Below are positions 34,123-43,490 of a stretch of DNA of 64,000 nt, in pieces. A program made the position numbers and the translations under genes. This DNA is from Sulfurimonas indica (GTDB lineage Bacteria; Campylobacterota; Campylobacteria; Campylobacterales; Sulfurimonadaceae): assembly GCF_009192995.1 (NCBI RefSeq), contig NZ_SDID01000009.1, forward strand, positions 1 to 64,000, read 5' to 3'. Numbering within the stretch: position 1 is the stretch's first letter; every line of letters begins with the position of its first letter. Under the pieces are notes generated by a model. It saw nothing but the letters and a program-made list of their open reading frames with translations. It searched no databases and was not told the DNA's origin.

Positions 34123-35218
34123 AACTACTTCCTTTACCAAGTACTGATTTAACTTCGATCTTCATCCCAAAACTGTTACAGATCTGCTTGACAATGCTAA
34201 GACCCACACCAAAGCCACCGGCAATCTGTGAGTCTCGTTTGTACATCTCAAAGATCTCCTGCAGTTTTTTATCTTCAATACCTACACCCTCGTCTTGAAT
34301 GAAAAAATACTCCTGCGTGAGCTTTAGCGAAATTGTGGTCTCTGGCATAGAGTATTTGATGGCATTTGAAAGCAGGTTCGATACTAACAACTCTGCACGG
34401 CTCTCAATCATCTCAAGCTCTATATCTTCAAGCTCAGCTTCAATCTTTATGCCTTTTGCATCGGTGAGCTCTTTATAGTAAGCAAGTACATTTTGCACAA
34501 CTCTTTTAAAGTTTAACATCTCTGCCTCTTCTTGTTTTTGTTTGAAGTTTAAAAAGGTCAGTGATTTATAGATACTCTCTAACTGCTTGGTGCTTATTGA
34601 GATATTGGTCAATATCTTTTTGTCATAAACCTCTTTTTTTATTGCCCTGCTTGCAGACATCTTTAGTGCTGTGATGGGAGTATTTAGTTCATGTGAGACA
34701 TCCTGAATGAAACTCTCTATCTGTACCATTCTGTTGTGAAGCGGTTTTAAAAAAAGTTTGGAGAGTACAAAAGCGATAATAACGACAAGACCAAAACTAA
34801 GAACCATTACACTCAGTACCAAAGTCTGCAGATCTTCTAGCTTCTTGAAATATGTATCTGTTTTGACGACCACATACTTCACATCAAGATGCTCCTGCGG
34901 CGATGCGGAGACTAAGACCTTCATACCCTCTTTTTCATAGTAACCCGGCTTGTACTCTTGTGCTTTTTCTATTGGTATCAAACTATACTCAAACCCTTTT
35001 TCATTTGGCAACTCGAGTGTTGATCCTTTCATCTGTGCGTTGATAATGCTTGTAGAGAGCCTGTCTGCAATATGTTCGAGTTTATAGTAGATCTCACTCT
35101 CTAGCGCATTCTTCTGCGCACTGTAGTACCAATACCCAAGCAGCAAAATAAACAGCAGTGATGAGCCAAGATAAAGGGCTACAAAAGAGTAATATGAGCG
35201 TCTCTCTAACTCATTCAA
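34106..35218 (-). CDS. Sensor histidine kinase
   Basis: About 370 residues: membrane helix (about 12-33), a periplasmic domain of about 100 residues, a second helix (about 130-155), then the kinase. The phosphoacceptor sits in D-V-S-H-E-L-N-T-P near residue 175, with N-A-I-K-Y, D-E-G-V-G-I and G-G-F-G-V-G-L-S ATP boxes. TTG at 35218 follows GGAGG by 8 nt and overlaps the regulator stop, so I prefer it; TTG at 35248 is an alternative. It forms an operon with the OmpR-type regulator upstream. It may sense the copper conditions suggested by the nearby shared promoter boxes, which is an inference. Confidence 0.85.
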   Translation of the reverse strand: MNELERRSYYSFVALYLGSSLLFILLLGYWYYSAQKNALESEIYYKLEHIADRLSTSIINAQMKGSTLELPNEKGFEYSLIPIEKAQEYKPGYYEKEGMKVLVSASPQEHLDVKYVVVKTDTYFKKLEDLQTLVLSVMVLSFGLVVIIAFVLSKLFLKPLHNRMVQIESFIQDVSHELNTPITALKMSASRAIKKEVYDKKILTNISISTKQLESIYKSLTFLNFKQKQEEAEMLNFKRVVQNVLAYYKELTDAKGIKIEAELEDIELEMIESRAELLVSNLLSNAIKYSMPETTISLKLTQEYFFIQDEGVGIEDKKLQEIFEMYKRDSQIAGGFGVGLSIVKQICNSFGMKIEVKSVLGKGSSFKVVF

Positions 35219-35858
35219 ACTTATACCCCTCCCCACGAATGTTGACAATATGCTCTTTACCTATGTGTTTACGAAGGTTTTTGACAATGGTACGAATGGC
35301 ATCATCACTCGGCATCTCATCAAACTCCCAAAAATTCTGCAACAGTTCATCAGAGCTGATAATACGATGACGATTTTTGTAAAAGTAGTGCAGACATTCA
35401 CTCTCTTTTTGTGTGAGATGCACTGTTTTATCTTCCTGCGTGAGGCTGTGTGTTTTTGTATCTAAAACAAGCCCCTCCCCAAGTTCTACCAAACTCGCCA
35501 ATCCAAAATGCCGTTTGAGATTTTCAATACGTACACCCAACTCATCCAAATCAAAAGGTTTTTTGATAAAGTCATTTGCCCCTGCGCCAAAAGCAGACTT
35601 AAGATACTTTGTATCATGAAAAGCTGTGATAAAGATAGCAGGCGTCTCATCATGAAACTCACGCAGTTCACGCAAAAGAGAGATACCATCTCCATCAGCT
35701 ACATTAATGTCAAAGATATAAAGATCGAACTTCTGCTCTTCAGTAAGTGTAAGCGCTTTTTTCACACTGTAAGTCTGTACCACTTCATACTCATCTTCTA
35801 AGTAATCTACCAATATATTCGCTAAAGCCGTATCATCTTCAAGGAGTAAAATTTTCAT
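35211..35858 (-). CDS. OmpR/PhoB-family response regulator
   Basis: 215 residues. The receiver domain has the acid pair E7-D8-D9, phosphoacceptor D50 in Y-I-F-D-I-N, and the Lys of I-K-K-P-F near 102. The winged-helix DNA-binding domain follows, ending R-G-E-G-Y-K-F-E. It binds direct-repeat half-sites as a dimer, as the family does. Six promoters between 38439 and 58047 carry such repeats with constant spacing, so this regulator is the best candidate to bind them. The ATG lies 6 nt after a TGC-TACAAT box, so the message looks leaderless. Confidence 0.88.
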   Translation of the reverse strand: MKILLLEDDTALANILVDYLEDEYEVVQTYSVKKALTLTEEQKFDLYIFDINVADGDGISLLRELREFHDETPAIFITAFHDTKYLKSAFGAGANDFIKKPFDLDELGVRIENLKRHFGLASLVELGEGLVLDTKTHSLTQEDKTVHLTQKESECLHYFYKNRHRIISSDELLQNFWEFDEMPSDDAIRTIVKNLRKHIGKEHIVNIRGEGYKFE

Positions 35859-35864
35859 GGAGGT

Positions 35865-35870
35865 ATTGTA
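35865..35870 (-). promoter_or_regulatory. Extended -10 box of the two-component operon (leaderless)
   Basis: TGC-TACAAT on the minus strand ends 6 nt before the regulator ATG at 35858. There is no Shine-Dalgarno in between. Confidence 0.5.
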
Positions 35871-35905
35871 GCATAAGCCGATAAGTTCTTTTTCCTAAAT
35901 TATGT

Positions 35906-35911
35906 TAGAAT
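35906..35911 (+). promoter_or_regulatory. Extended -10 box of the helicase pseudogene
   Basis: TGT-TAGAAT ends 5 nt before an ATG at 35917. That ATG opens the helicase frame but meets an in-frame TAA after four codons, so the box marks the original start. Confidence 0.45.
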
Positions 35912-35916
35912 ATCAC

Positions 35917-37852
35917 ATGATTACAAAATAATTGTTGTTTATTGATTTAGAAGTGGGTTATGATAAAAAAATTCGTGATATTGGTATTGCCTCTGATCAA
36001 GAGCACATCCATACCTCATCACTCAAAGAGGCTTCTACTTTTTTAGAGAAACATTCAGCTACATATATTATCGGCCATAATATCATCAATTTTGATAAAG
36101 AGTTTTTACTCCAAAGTTCACTCAACTCATTACTGCAAGATAAAATCTTTGTTGATACTCTACCTGTATCACTTCTACTCTTTAATGAAAAGACCTTTCA
36201 TAGCCTGCCAAAAAATTATAAAGATGAGGACAATTTTCTTAATGATCCACTCAAAGATGCTCTTTTATGCAAAAAACTCTTTTTTGATGCTGTAGCAAAA
36301 TTTCAAACACTGCCACAACTGCAGCGAAATATTCTCTACACACTCTTAAAAGAGCATGAGCTTTTTCGCGGTTTTTTTTCATGCTATCAAAGATACTCAA
36401 GAGTTTGAAGCACTTAGTTATCCAATACTTAAAGGATTAATCCTCTCTGTCTTTGCTCCTATTATTCAAAATCCTACATACTTGGAAGATGCTTTAAAAA
36501 ATAGTAGAGTAGAACTCGCTTTTATACTCGCACTCAAGATGCCTGAACTTGAAGTCAATGCACAACCTCCAAAAGTACTCTATGACTACCCTACCCTGCC
36601 AGAGCTACAAAAAAAGCTCTCATTTCATTATGAAACAAATATAGAAAACTTGGAACAACTCTCCGAGGAGATTTTTGGCTTTGCAAGTTTTCGAGAGTTT
36701 CCAAGACAAAACCCAACACTAGAAGATGGAGCAACACTCTCGCAGCATGAGATTGTCGAGGCGGGTCTCAGAGATGACTCTTTTTTAGCAATTTTACCAA
36801 CAGGAGGAGGAAAAACTTTTACCTTTTGGCTACCTGCCATCATTAAAGCAAAAACACTCAAAACACTAACCGTTGTTATCTCCCCCTCTCCAAGCTCTGA
36901 TAAAAGATTATATTGAGAGCTTTCATGAACAGGTCGCTAACTATGAAGCTGTAGATCTGAGTGGCTACCTCTCCCCGAGTGAGAGAGTTGCAGCAATAGA
37001 AAAAGTAGCTAACGGCGATGCTGACATCTTATACCTAGCACCTGAGAGCCTGCGTTCAAATACTGTTTTTAATCTTTTAAAAAACAGAGTCATAGAACGT
37101 TTTGTCATCGATGAGGCACACTGTCTCTCAACATGGGGAAATGACTTTCGACATGACTACTTCTATATAGGCCAGTTTATCAACGAACTTTTAACAGCCA
37201 AGCCTTTTGAGTCACATATTCCAGTTTTCAAGGGGCATTCCATACACTATCTCTTTGGTACGCTTACCTAGATGACATTTCTATGGAGCAACTTGTTACA
37301 ACACACAATAAAACCCTTGTCTCAACTATTCACAAATCAAAAGGCAAAGAGTTTGACCACGTAATCTTACTGCTTCATAAACATCAGATGAATGATGATT
37401 TTTTGCGTCTTTGTTATGTTGGCATCACCAGAGCAAAAAAGAGTCTCACAGTCATTACAGATAATTCTTTTTTCAAAAACGCAAAGTTCCCTTTTGTTCT
37501 TTATGCAAATGACACTACTCACTACCAACAACCCAATCAAAAAACCCTTGTGATGGGACTAGCGGACCTCTACCTCAGTTTCAATGCCGAGTATCAAAAA
37601 CAAAACTTGCATCTCATTGCAGGTAGCCAAGTAAACTATGAACAAAGGTACAATCAGGAGAGATATATTTTAATATTTAACTCCCTCTCTGTCGCTCAAT
37701 TTTCTGCAAAATTTCAAAATCGTATTAGAACCTATGAAAATCAAGGCTATAAAATTGTTCATATTGTTATAGAGCATATTGTAGAGTGGCATGATGAAAC
37801 AAACAATACATACAAAGAACTACCACTGTGTAAAATACTAATGAAAAGATAA
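35917..37852 (+). pseudogene. Broken exonuclease-RecQ-UvrD-type helicase gene
   Basis: One ancestral frame is spread over four pieces. Piece 1 (to ~36372) has a DEDD-type exonuclease start, L-F-I-D-L-E-V-G, and G-H-N-I-I-N-F-D. Piece 2 has Walker A L-P-T-G-G-G-K-T. Piece 3 has I-S-P-L-Q-A-L-I-K-D, L-Y-L-A-P-E-S-L-R and the DEAH motif V-I-D-E-A-H-C-L-S. Piece 4 has S-T-I-H-K-S-K-G-K-E-F-D and Y-V-G-I-T-R-A-K-K-S-L, the UvrD-type C-terminus. Lesions: TAA at 35929-35931, a frameshift at the T8 run 36372-36379, a frameshift at the C5 run 36882-36886, and a large deletion near 37225 that removes the RecQ C-terminal motifs. It is not functional as written. Confidence 0.85.
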
Positions 37853-37908
37853 AATTCTATTCTCTCAAATACTATCTATTTCCATAACATGAGTTACTGT
37901 AATGGCTA

Positions 37909-38403
37909 TTACGATAATTTTCCTATAGATTCTATCTCCTTAATAGCCTTACCAACATCACCTAGACAACATCCTCCACTTGGATTTAAAACCTCACATG
38001 CACAACCGGGATCTTGCATTTTTGCTTTGATATCTTCAAGTGCCATTGTTTTTCCTGTAGCTTCGATCTCTGCTACTATCTTCTCTTTGCTCCATCCGAA
38101 ACAGTAGCACACCGTAGCTGGAGAAGCACCATCTTTAAGCCCCACTATTACTTTCATATCTTGCTGCGTGAGGATTGTATCATCTCGAAAATAGATCACT
38201 TTACATGACGGCGTTTTACAATAATAAAAATCGCTCATGCAAGAGAGTTTACTCTTTGCCTCTTCTTTTACAAGTGCATCAAAAGTTTTTTCAAGTACGC
38301 CTTTTGCCAGCTTACTACATTCTGGACATGCCACTTTTCCTTTTGGTTGTACACTACAACAGTTATCGCCACTCACTTCTTTAAGTTTAGAACTGCTAAC
38401 CAT
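37909..38403 (-). CDS. CopZ-like 2Fe-2S / zinc protein
   Basis: 164 residues, cytoplasmic, with about 13 cysteines: C-C near 15, C-P-E-C near 26, Y-Y-C-K-T-P-S-C, V-C-Y-C-F-G-W and a C-terminal G-C-A-C...G-G-C-C. The layout resembles the N-terminal [2Fe-2S]/Zn domain of Archaeoglobus-type CopZ, without a fused HMA domain. It is divergent from the YtkA-CusCB operon and shares its control region, fitting a copper-related role. Its own -10 (TATACT) is preceded by TGG. Confidence 0.8.
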   Translation of the reverse strand: MVSSSKLKEVSGDNCCSVQPKGKVACPECSKLAKGVLEKTFDALVKEEAKSKLSCMSDFYYCKTPSCKVIYFRDDTILTQQDMKVIVGLKDGASPATVCYCFGWSKEKIVAEIEATGKTMALEDIKAKMQDPGCACEVLNPSGGCCLGDVGKAIKEIESIGKLS

Positions 38404-38438
38404 AGATTATCCTTTGCTTCACATTTTAAAGTATACCA

Positions 38439-38468
38439 CACAAACCCAACACAAACTTTTCGTATACT
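38439..38468 (+). promoter_or_regulatory. Copper-regulon promoter box 1 (ytkA-cusCB)
   Basis: CACAAAC at 38439-38445 and CACAAAC at 38450-38456 lie 4 nt apart (11-bp period). A 6-nt gap leads to -10 TATACT at 38463-38468. The same geometry recurs at five other promoters. A divergent -10 for the CopZ-like gene lies just to the left, so the pair may control both directions. Confidence 0.7.
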
Positions 38469-38498
38469 TCTCTTATCAAAATAAAAAAAGGACAAAAA

Positions 38499-38885
38499 AT
38501 GAAATCTTTAACAAAAATCTTTTTAGCACTTCTTCTTGGAGTAAGTCTCTCTCATGCAGCGGCATTCTCTAAAGATGCAAAGTTTCGAACTACTACAGCA
38601 CACATCACAGCTGAAAAACCACTTACAACAGGAGCAAACACTCTTGTTGTCGAGCTTAAAAAAGGTGGTAAAGCTATAGATAATGCAAAAGTAACACTCA
38701 AAGCCTTTATGCCTGCAATGCCGGGTATGCCTGCAATGAGTTCAAAAGTAGAGGCAAAAAACTTAGGCAATGGTAAATATGAAGCTACTTTGAATCTTGC
38801 GATGAGCGGAACATGGCAGCTGCATATTTTCATCACTCCAAAAACGGGGAAAAAGTCTCGCATAAAAACGACACTTAATTTCTAA
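38499..38885 (+). CDS. YtkA/FixH-like exported Met-rich protein
   Basis: 128 residues with a signal peptide (about 1-20, ending S-H-A-A). The mature part is an Ig-like beta domain with N-T-L-V-V-E-L-K-K-G-G-K and G-N-G-K-Y-E-A-T-L-N-L-A-M-S-G-T-W. A Met-rich loop M-P-A-M-P-G-M-P-A-M could bind Cu(I). It is the first gene before cusC and cusB and so likely a periplasmic copper-binding partner of the efflux pump. AAAGGAC precedes the ATG. Confidence 0.75.
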   Translation: MKSLTKIFLALLLGVSLSHAAAFSKDAKFRTTTAHITAEKPLTTGANTLVVELKKGGKAIDNAKVTLKAFMPAMPGMPAMSSKVEAKNLGNGKYEATLNLAMSGTWQLHIFITPKTGKKSRIKTTLNF

Positions 38886-38898
38886 AAAGGAAAAGACG

Positions 38899-40080
38899 GT
38901 GAAAAATTTACTCCTTGGTGCACTTTTACTTGCAAGCTCACTCAGTGCAATGACTCTGAGTGAGCTCATAGAGAGTTCCCTATCACGCGCTCCGTCACTT
39001 GAAATTATCAATGCACGCCTTGTTGCCAATAAGCAAAATATTGATATAGCAGATCAGTTTGAAAATCCTGAGCTGCTACTGACAAAAAACACCATTGACA
39101 GCTCTCAGGCGATGAGTCAGACCGTGCTTACACTCAAACAAAAGATTCCCACCTACTCTAAAAGAGAAAAAAGAGAAGATATTGCACTCTCTGAGGAGAA
39201 ACTGCTTCAAGAAAAACTCCATGCTGCAAAAGTCAAACTTGTAGGGCGCATCAAAAATGAGGCCTATACTATCTGGGAGTTGCGTGAGGAAATACAAATC
39301 ATTGATGAGTACATAATACTAACGAGACAGAACATTCGTCTCTATGAATCCTATACCAGTGTAGATAATAATCAACATATGGGTATTATGAAAGCAGAAC
39401 TCTCGCTCTCAGACCTAAAAGTCCAAAGAAGTGCCTTGGAGGCAAAAAAAGCAGCAGCCTATGCAAGACTCTCTTATCTTGCTGCTCTGAAAGTGACCGA
39501 CTTGACGATTGATCTAAGCATAAAGAAAAAACCAAACTTACAGCAGCTACAAAATTCACTTAAAGAGAGTAACCCTGATCTTTTAATCACACAAAAAGAG
39601 ATACAAAAGCAATCATATGCAGTAGCACTTGCAGAAATTAATAACTATCCCGATATTAACCTTATTGCCGGTTATGCTTATAGAGAAAAGTTTGACAACT
39701 ATTTTAATTTTGGAGTGGGTCTCTCACTCCCAATATATGGCACAGAAGATGCAAAAGAGGAAAAAGAGCGTGCGATTTTACTTGAGAAAAAAAGCAAACA
39801 AAGTGATATAGAGCTAGCAGTGCTTGCACAACTTGAACTTTACTACGAGCAGATGCTCTCATCTTATAAAATACACCATATCATTCAAGATGAAGCTCTC
39901 CCGCAGGTTGCTCATATGTTTGAACTCTCAAGCTCATCCATCTCAGTTGGAAGTGACCTTTTTAAATACATTGATGTGCTTTTTCAAAAGCTCGATCTTG
40001 AGAAAAAAAGCATAAAAGCAGTAGCCAATTACAAACGTGCTGAGGCACAGATATCACAACTACGAGGTGAAATAAAATGA
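38899..40080 (+). CDS. cusC: TolC-like outer-membrane efflux protein (CusC-type)
   Basis: 393 residues with a signal peptide (about 1-17) and the two-fold TolC pattern of long helices and short strands (S-L-S-R-A-P-S-L-E near the start, then a repeat with S-N-P-D-L-L). It begins at GTG 38899 after AAAAGGAAAAG. It would be the outer-membrane exit channel for the CusBA pump. It overlaps cusB by ATGA. No lipobox Cys is seen, unlike E. coli CusC. Confidence 0.85.
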   Translation: MKNLLLGALLLASSLSAMTLSELIESSLSRAPSLEIINARLVANKQNIDIADQFENPELLLTKNTIDSSQAMSQTVLTLKQKIPTYSKREKREDIALSEEKLLQEKLHAAKVKLVGRIKNEAYTIWELREEIQIIDEYIILTRQNIRLYESYTSVDNNQHMGIMKAELSLSDLKVQRSALEAKKAAAYARLSYLAALKVTDLTIDLSIKKKPNLQQLQNSLKESNPDLLITQKEIQKQSYAVALAEINNYPDINLIAGYAYREKFDNYFNFGVGLSLPIYGTEDAKEEKERAILLEKKSKQSDIELAVLAQLELYYEQMLSSYKIHHIIQDEALPQVAHMFELSSSSISVGSDLFKYIDVLFQKLDLEKKSIKAVANYKRAEAQISQLRGEIK

Positions 40081-41081
40081 AAAAATCAACACTATTTTTA
40101 GCACTCCTGCTACCCTTGGCAATATTTGCAAAAGAGAAACCTACAGTACAACAGCTTTTCTCCGTCCAAACTGTCAAAGTAAAAAAGGTGAATACTTCTC
40201 ACTCTAAAAAAAACTATGGCTATGTTGTTGCAGATGAAGCACGCATCTACGATGTAAGCCCTCGTTTTGGCGGTTTTGTGGAGAAACTCTATGCAGATAA
40301 AATATATAAATATGTAAAAAAGGGAGAGCCTTTAGTGACACTTTATTCTCCTGAGGTCTATAAGGCAAAAGAGGATTACCTCAACTCATACAACTATGCA
40401 AAAATTCGCAATAACAAAGGAATGCTCAAAAGTGCTAAACGAAAACTAGAGCTCTTAGGCGTTGATGCAAGGGAGATAGCGGCTGTTTTAAAAGAGAAAA
40501 ATGTCTCACCAAATACAACTATCTATGCACCGACATCCGGTTACATCTTTACAAAAAACATTGTTAATGGTGCAGCTTTTAATGCAAAAAACAGACTCTT
40601 TGAGATAGTAAATCTTGATGAGATATGGGTTGAGACAAAAATCTTTGAAGATGATGTGAACTGGATAAAAAATGCAAATACTTTTGAGGTAAGTTTTAAA
40701 ACTACCCCTAAAATTTATAAGACCAGTAACAAGCTTCTCTATCCAAATTTAGATCCAAAAGAGGCAACTTTGACGATGCGCCTGCGTCTCAAAAATCCAG
40801 ACCACAGACTCTTTCCAGGAATGTATGCTGATGTACTCTCAAGAGATAAAGCAAGAACATACCTTACTCTGCCACAAAGTGCAGTGATTCGTAAAGACGG
40901 AAGATATTATGCCTTTATGATAGGAGAGTTTGAAGGAGAGTATGAACCGGTAGAAGTATCAGTAAAACCGCTTAACAACCAGACCTACATCATTTTAGAT
41001 GGTCTGAGTGCCGGTGATGAAGTGGTTAACAATGCTCTGTTTATGATGGACAGTGATGCACAAATAAATGGGTTATATTGA
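40077..41081 (+). CDS. cusB: RND periplasmic adaptor (CusB-type)
   Basis: 334 residues with a signal peptide (about 1-19), then Y-V-V-A-D-E-A-R-I-Y-D-V-S-P-R-F-G-G-F-V-E-K-L, a lipoyl/barrel-sandwich pair interrupted by a helical hairpin (S-P-E-V-Y-K-A-K), and beta-barrel plus membrane-proximal domains. It is the adaptor linking CusA to CusC. The CusB copper Met triad is not obvious. It is now separated from cusA by an island of about 3.8 kb. Confidence 0.9.
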   Translation: MKKSTLFLALLLPLAIFAKEKPTVQQLFSVQTVKVKKVNTSHSKKNYGYVVADEARIYDVSPRFGGFVEKLYADKIYKYVKKGEPLVTLYSPEVYKAKEDYLNSYNYAKIRNNKGMLKSAKRKLELLGVDAREIAAVLKEKNVSPNTTIYAPTSGYIFTKNIVNGAAFNAKNRLFEIVNLDEIWVETKIFEDDVNWIKNANTFEVSFKTTPKIYKTSNKLLYPNLDPKEATLTMRLRLKNPDHRLFPGMYADVLSRDKARTYLTLPQSAVIRKDGRYYAFMIGEFEGEYEPVEVSVKPLNNQTYIILDGLSAGDEVVNNALFMMDSDAQINGLY

Positions 41082-41115
41082 GATAAAATATTTATCAACT
41101 TCCTTCATCCAATCT

Positions 41116-41527
41116 GAGACCGTTCAAAAATCTGTGTCAATCGGGTAAAATAACAAGTACTCAAGGACACAGAAATGAATATAGAAATAGATGTAGAGCA
41201 ATTTGCTCGTGATATTAAAGCAGGTAAAAGTATTGGTGGTAAAGATGGAGCATTAGGTTCTCTCATAAAACAACTTACAGAAGCTGCACTTGCAGCTGAA
41301 ATAGATTCTCACCTTGCACAAGATATTAGTAAAAACCGTAAAAATGGCTATGCTACTAAAACTATGAAAAGTGAACATGGAGAGTTTGAACTTGATGTTC
41401 CAAGAGACAGAAATGGTAGCTTTGAGCCTGAGATAGTCAAGAAAAATCAACGGACTATGACAGGTGAAATAGAAGAAAAAATACTTTCACTCTATGCACT
41501 TGGCAACAGCTACACTCAAATTGATTC
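41116..41527 (+). mobile_element. IS256-family element, left-end fragment
   Basis: The left end probably begins at GAGACCGTTC (41116), followed by CTGTGTCAA, resembling an IS256 terminal repeat. The transposase starts at ATG 41175 (M-N-I-E-I-D-V-E-Q-F) and shows family motifs L-x-x-A-x-x-x-E-x-x-x-H-L and V-P-R-D-R-N-G-x-F-E-P. After about 115 codons (...N-S-Y-T-Q-I) it stops matching and runs into the methyltransferase end near 41527. The catalytic DDE part and right end are missing, so it is dead. Confidence 0.8.
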
Positions 41528-41532
41528 ATTTT

Positions 41533-42159
41533 TTACTTGGGTTTTCCTAAATTTTTCAAAATCTTTTCAACAGAGATAGTTTCTTTTTCATCTGTTATCA
41601 ATGGAGTTGGTTCAGGAAATTTTCCACAAAAGTATCTTTTCCTATTTGATGCAACGCCAAAATATTTTGCATTATATACTTTAGAAGACGGATATTTTAC
41701 TTGTAAAACTCCATCTTCTTCTATTCCTAACTCTCTAAAAGTATAAAAACCTTTGATATAACCTTCAACGTTTGGAACATTTTCAAGAATCCAATATTTT
41801 AAAATCGAATCTTGTTTCAAAAGCTTCCTTGCAATAATTTTCAAATAAGCTTCAATTAGCTGTATACCTAAAGATTTATCTGCTTTACCTGATTTATTAG
41901 AATTGGAAAAAGAGGTACATGGTGGAGACCCAATAATTACTTCTGTATCTGGAATAAGAGTATTAAATTCTTTATCTGGTAAATTTGCTATTGCAACAAC
42001 ATCACCTAAATAAGTATGTGCCTTAGGATGATTAGCTTCATGCGTGATTACTGCAGGCTTCCATCGATCAACTGCAAAGACAATCTCAAAACCTGCTAGT
42101 TTAAAACCCTCTGAAAATCCACCACCACCACCACAAAAAAAATCTGCTACCCTATACAT
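41533..42159 (-). pseudogene. DNA cytosine-5 methyltransferase, C-terminally truncated
   Basis: 208 residues of a Dcm-type enzyme (normally >300). Motif I F-F-C-G-G-G-G-G-F, motif IV with the catalytic Cys G-S-P-P-C-T-S-F, motif VI E-N-V and motif VIII V-A-S-N-R-K-R-Y-F are present. Motifs IX and X and the target-recognition part are missing. The frame ends at 41533, where the IS256 fragment begins. No partner restriction enzyme is recognised. It is likely inactive. Confidence 0.8.
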
Positions 42160-42186
42160 AAGACCTCACTTCTTTTATAATATTCA

Positions 42187-43374
42187 TCAATACAAAAATC
42201 CAAACAACCAAAGTGGAATTTTATTTCCGCTTCCTATCTCGATATCATCAGCGACTACAAAAGAGTTTTCTATATCTTTAATCTGTTTGTAGCCTTTACT
42301 TTTCCCGCCAACTTCAAAAGTGTAAGCTTCATCCACTAAAAAATCTCCTTTTTTAGGTATTTCAAGAGAATGTTTTACTTTTAACATACTTGCGAAAAAT
42401 ACTTCTCTGCCTGTTCCCGTATGAAAAGCATCACAATAGGCAAAATGCAGATTTGTATTGTTGAGATAAATTTTTTGCGGTTTGGTAAAAATGGCATCAC
42501 CCTTTGTTTTTGCTCTAATAATATGAAAAACCTTTGCTCTGTGAAGATACTCTAAAAATCTGTACAGACCTTTATAGTTATCGTGCATATTCATTTTGGC
42601 AAGAAGCTCTTTTAGGTTTGGAGTGTAGGGATGCGATTCACAAATGAGTCTTACCAATTTTTTCAAATTATTGATACTGTCGTACTCTATAGGAAAAACC
42701 GATGGTATATCTACTTCTATAACAGTATTTATTGTCTCATTGAGCTTAATGAGATAATCTTCCTTGTCTTCAAAATAAAAAGGGTAGTAGCCCTGTTTTA
42801 TATACTCTTGAAACAAAAGTGTAAGGTTGAATTTTTCTAAAAGTTCGTATGCTATATCTTGATGGTTTTTTACTATATCACCAAGAGTAAATGTCGGAAA
42901 GAGTATGTCTTTGGAGAACTCCACAAACTCTCGAAAACTCATCCCATCTACATCGTACACAATCGCACGCCTGCTGAGATCCGCTTTTGCATTGTCAAGT
43001 TTTAAGGCACAACTGCCACTGAAAATGACTTTTAAATCCAAAATATCGTAAATTTTCTTGAGCTCTATCTCAAAATCTTTATACTTGTGAATTTCATCAA
43101 TGATAAGCACTTCCCCTTCCTCTTTTGAGAAAGCCTCTGCAACTTCATAAAGGGATGGAATGGTAATAATATCTGCACTGATATAGAGTTTTTTACTAAA
43201 GGGCAAATCCAGCTCTTTAAGATACTGAATAAGAAATGTTGTCTTTCCAACACCCCTTGCACCAAGAATACCTACAAGTTTTTTATCTAAATTAAGAGTA
43301 TGAAAATATCTTTTGTATTTAAAATCTACCCTCTTAAACAGTTTTCTCTGGTAATCTCTTAATTCTTCAAGCAT
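42187..43374 (-). CDS. AAA_14 / DUF4143 ATPase
   Basis: 395 residues. The N-terminal P-loop domain has G-A-R-G-V-G-K-T-T (Walker A near 40) and V-L-I-I-D-E-I-H-K-Y (Walker B near 96). The C-terminal DUF4143 part has F-L-V-D-E-A-Y and ends with W-L-F-G-F-L-Y. These ATPases are common in mobile regions; their role is poorly known. It precedes the methyltransferase in the same direction, 27 nt apart, so the two form the island's cargo. Paired 18-bp repeats lie upstream at 43410-43460. Confidence 0.85.
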   Translation of the reverse strand: MLEELRDYQRKLFKRVDFKYKRYFHTLNLDKKLVGILGARGVGKTTFLIQYLKELDLPFSKKLYISADIITIPSLYEVAEAFSKEEGEVLIIDEIHKYKDFEIELKKIYDILDLKVIFSGSCALKLDNAKADLSRRAIVYDVDGMSFREFVEFSKDILFPTFTLGDIVKNHQDIAYELLEKFNLTLLFQEYIKQGYYPFYFEDKEDYLIKLNETINTVIEVDIPSVFPIEYDSINNLKKLVRLICESHPYTPNLKELLAKMNMHDNYKGLYRFLEYLHRAKVFHIIRAKTKGDAIFTKPQKIYLNNTNLHFAYCDAFHTGTGREVFFASMLKVKHSLEIPKKGDFLVDEAYTFEVGGKSKGYKQIKDIENSFVVADDIEIGSGNKIPLWLFGFLY

Positions 43375-43409
43375 TGTTACTCTCCATGTTTAACTCTCAT
43401 AATATCATA

Positions 43410-43460
43410 ATTAGACTTACAAGTCCATTTTTTATAATAAAAATTAGGTTTACATGTCTA
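43410..43460. promoter_or_regulatory. Tandem 18-bp operator-like repeats
   Basis: ATTAGACTTACAAGTCCA (43410-43427) and ATTAGGTTTACATGTCTA (43443-43460) are 14/18 identical in direct orientation with a 33-bp period. The first contains a palindrome, GACTT-AC-AAGTC. A TTATAATAA segment lies between. They flank the likely promoter of the AAA ATPase gene and may be repressor sites. The repressor is not identified. Confidence 0.5.
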
Positions 43461-43490
43461 ATTATGAAAAATAAATAACTATCTATAGCC

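Noticed and set aside
36356-37852. Programmed frameshifting in the helicase gene
   Set aside because: An early stop, a second homopolymer break and a large deletion are better explained by decay.
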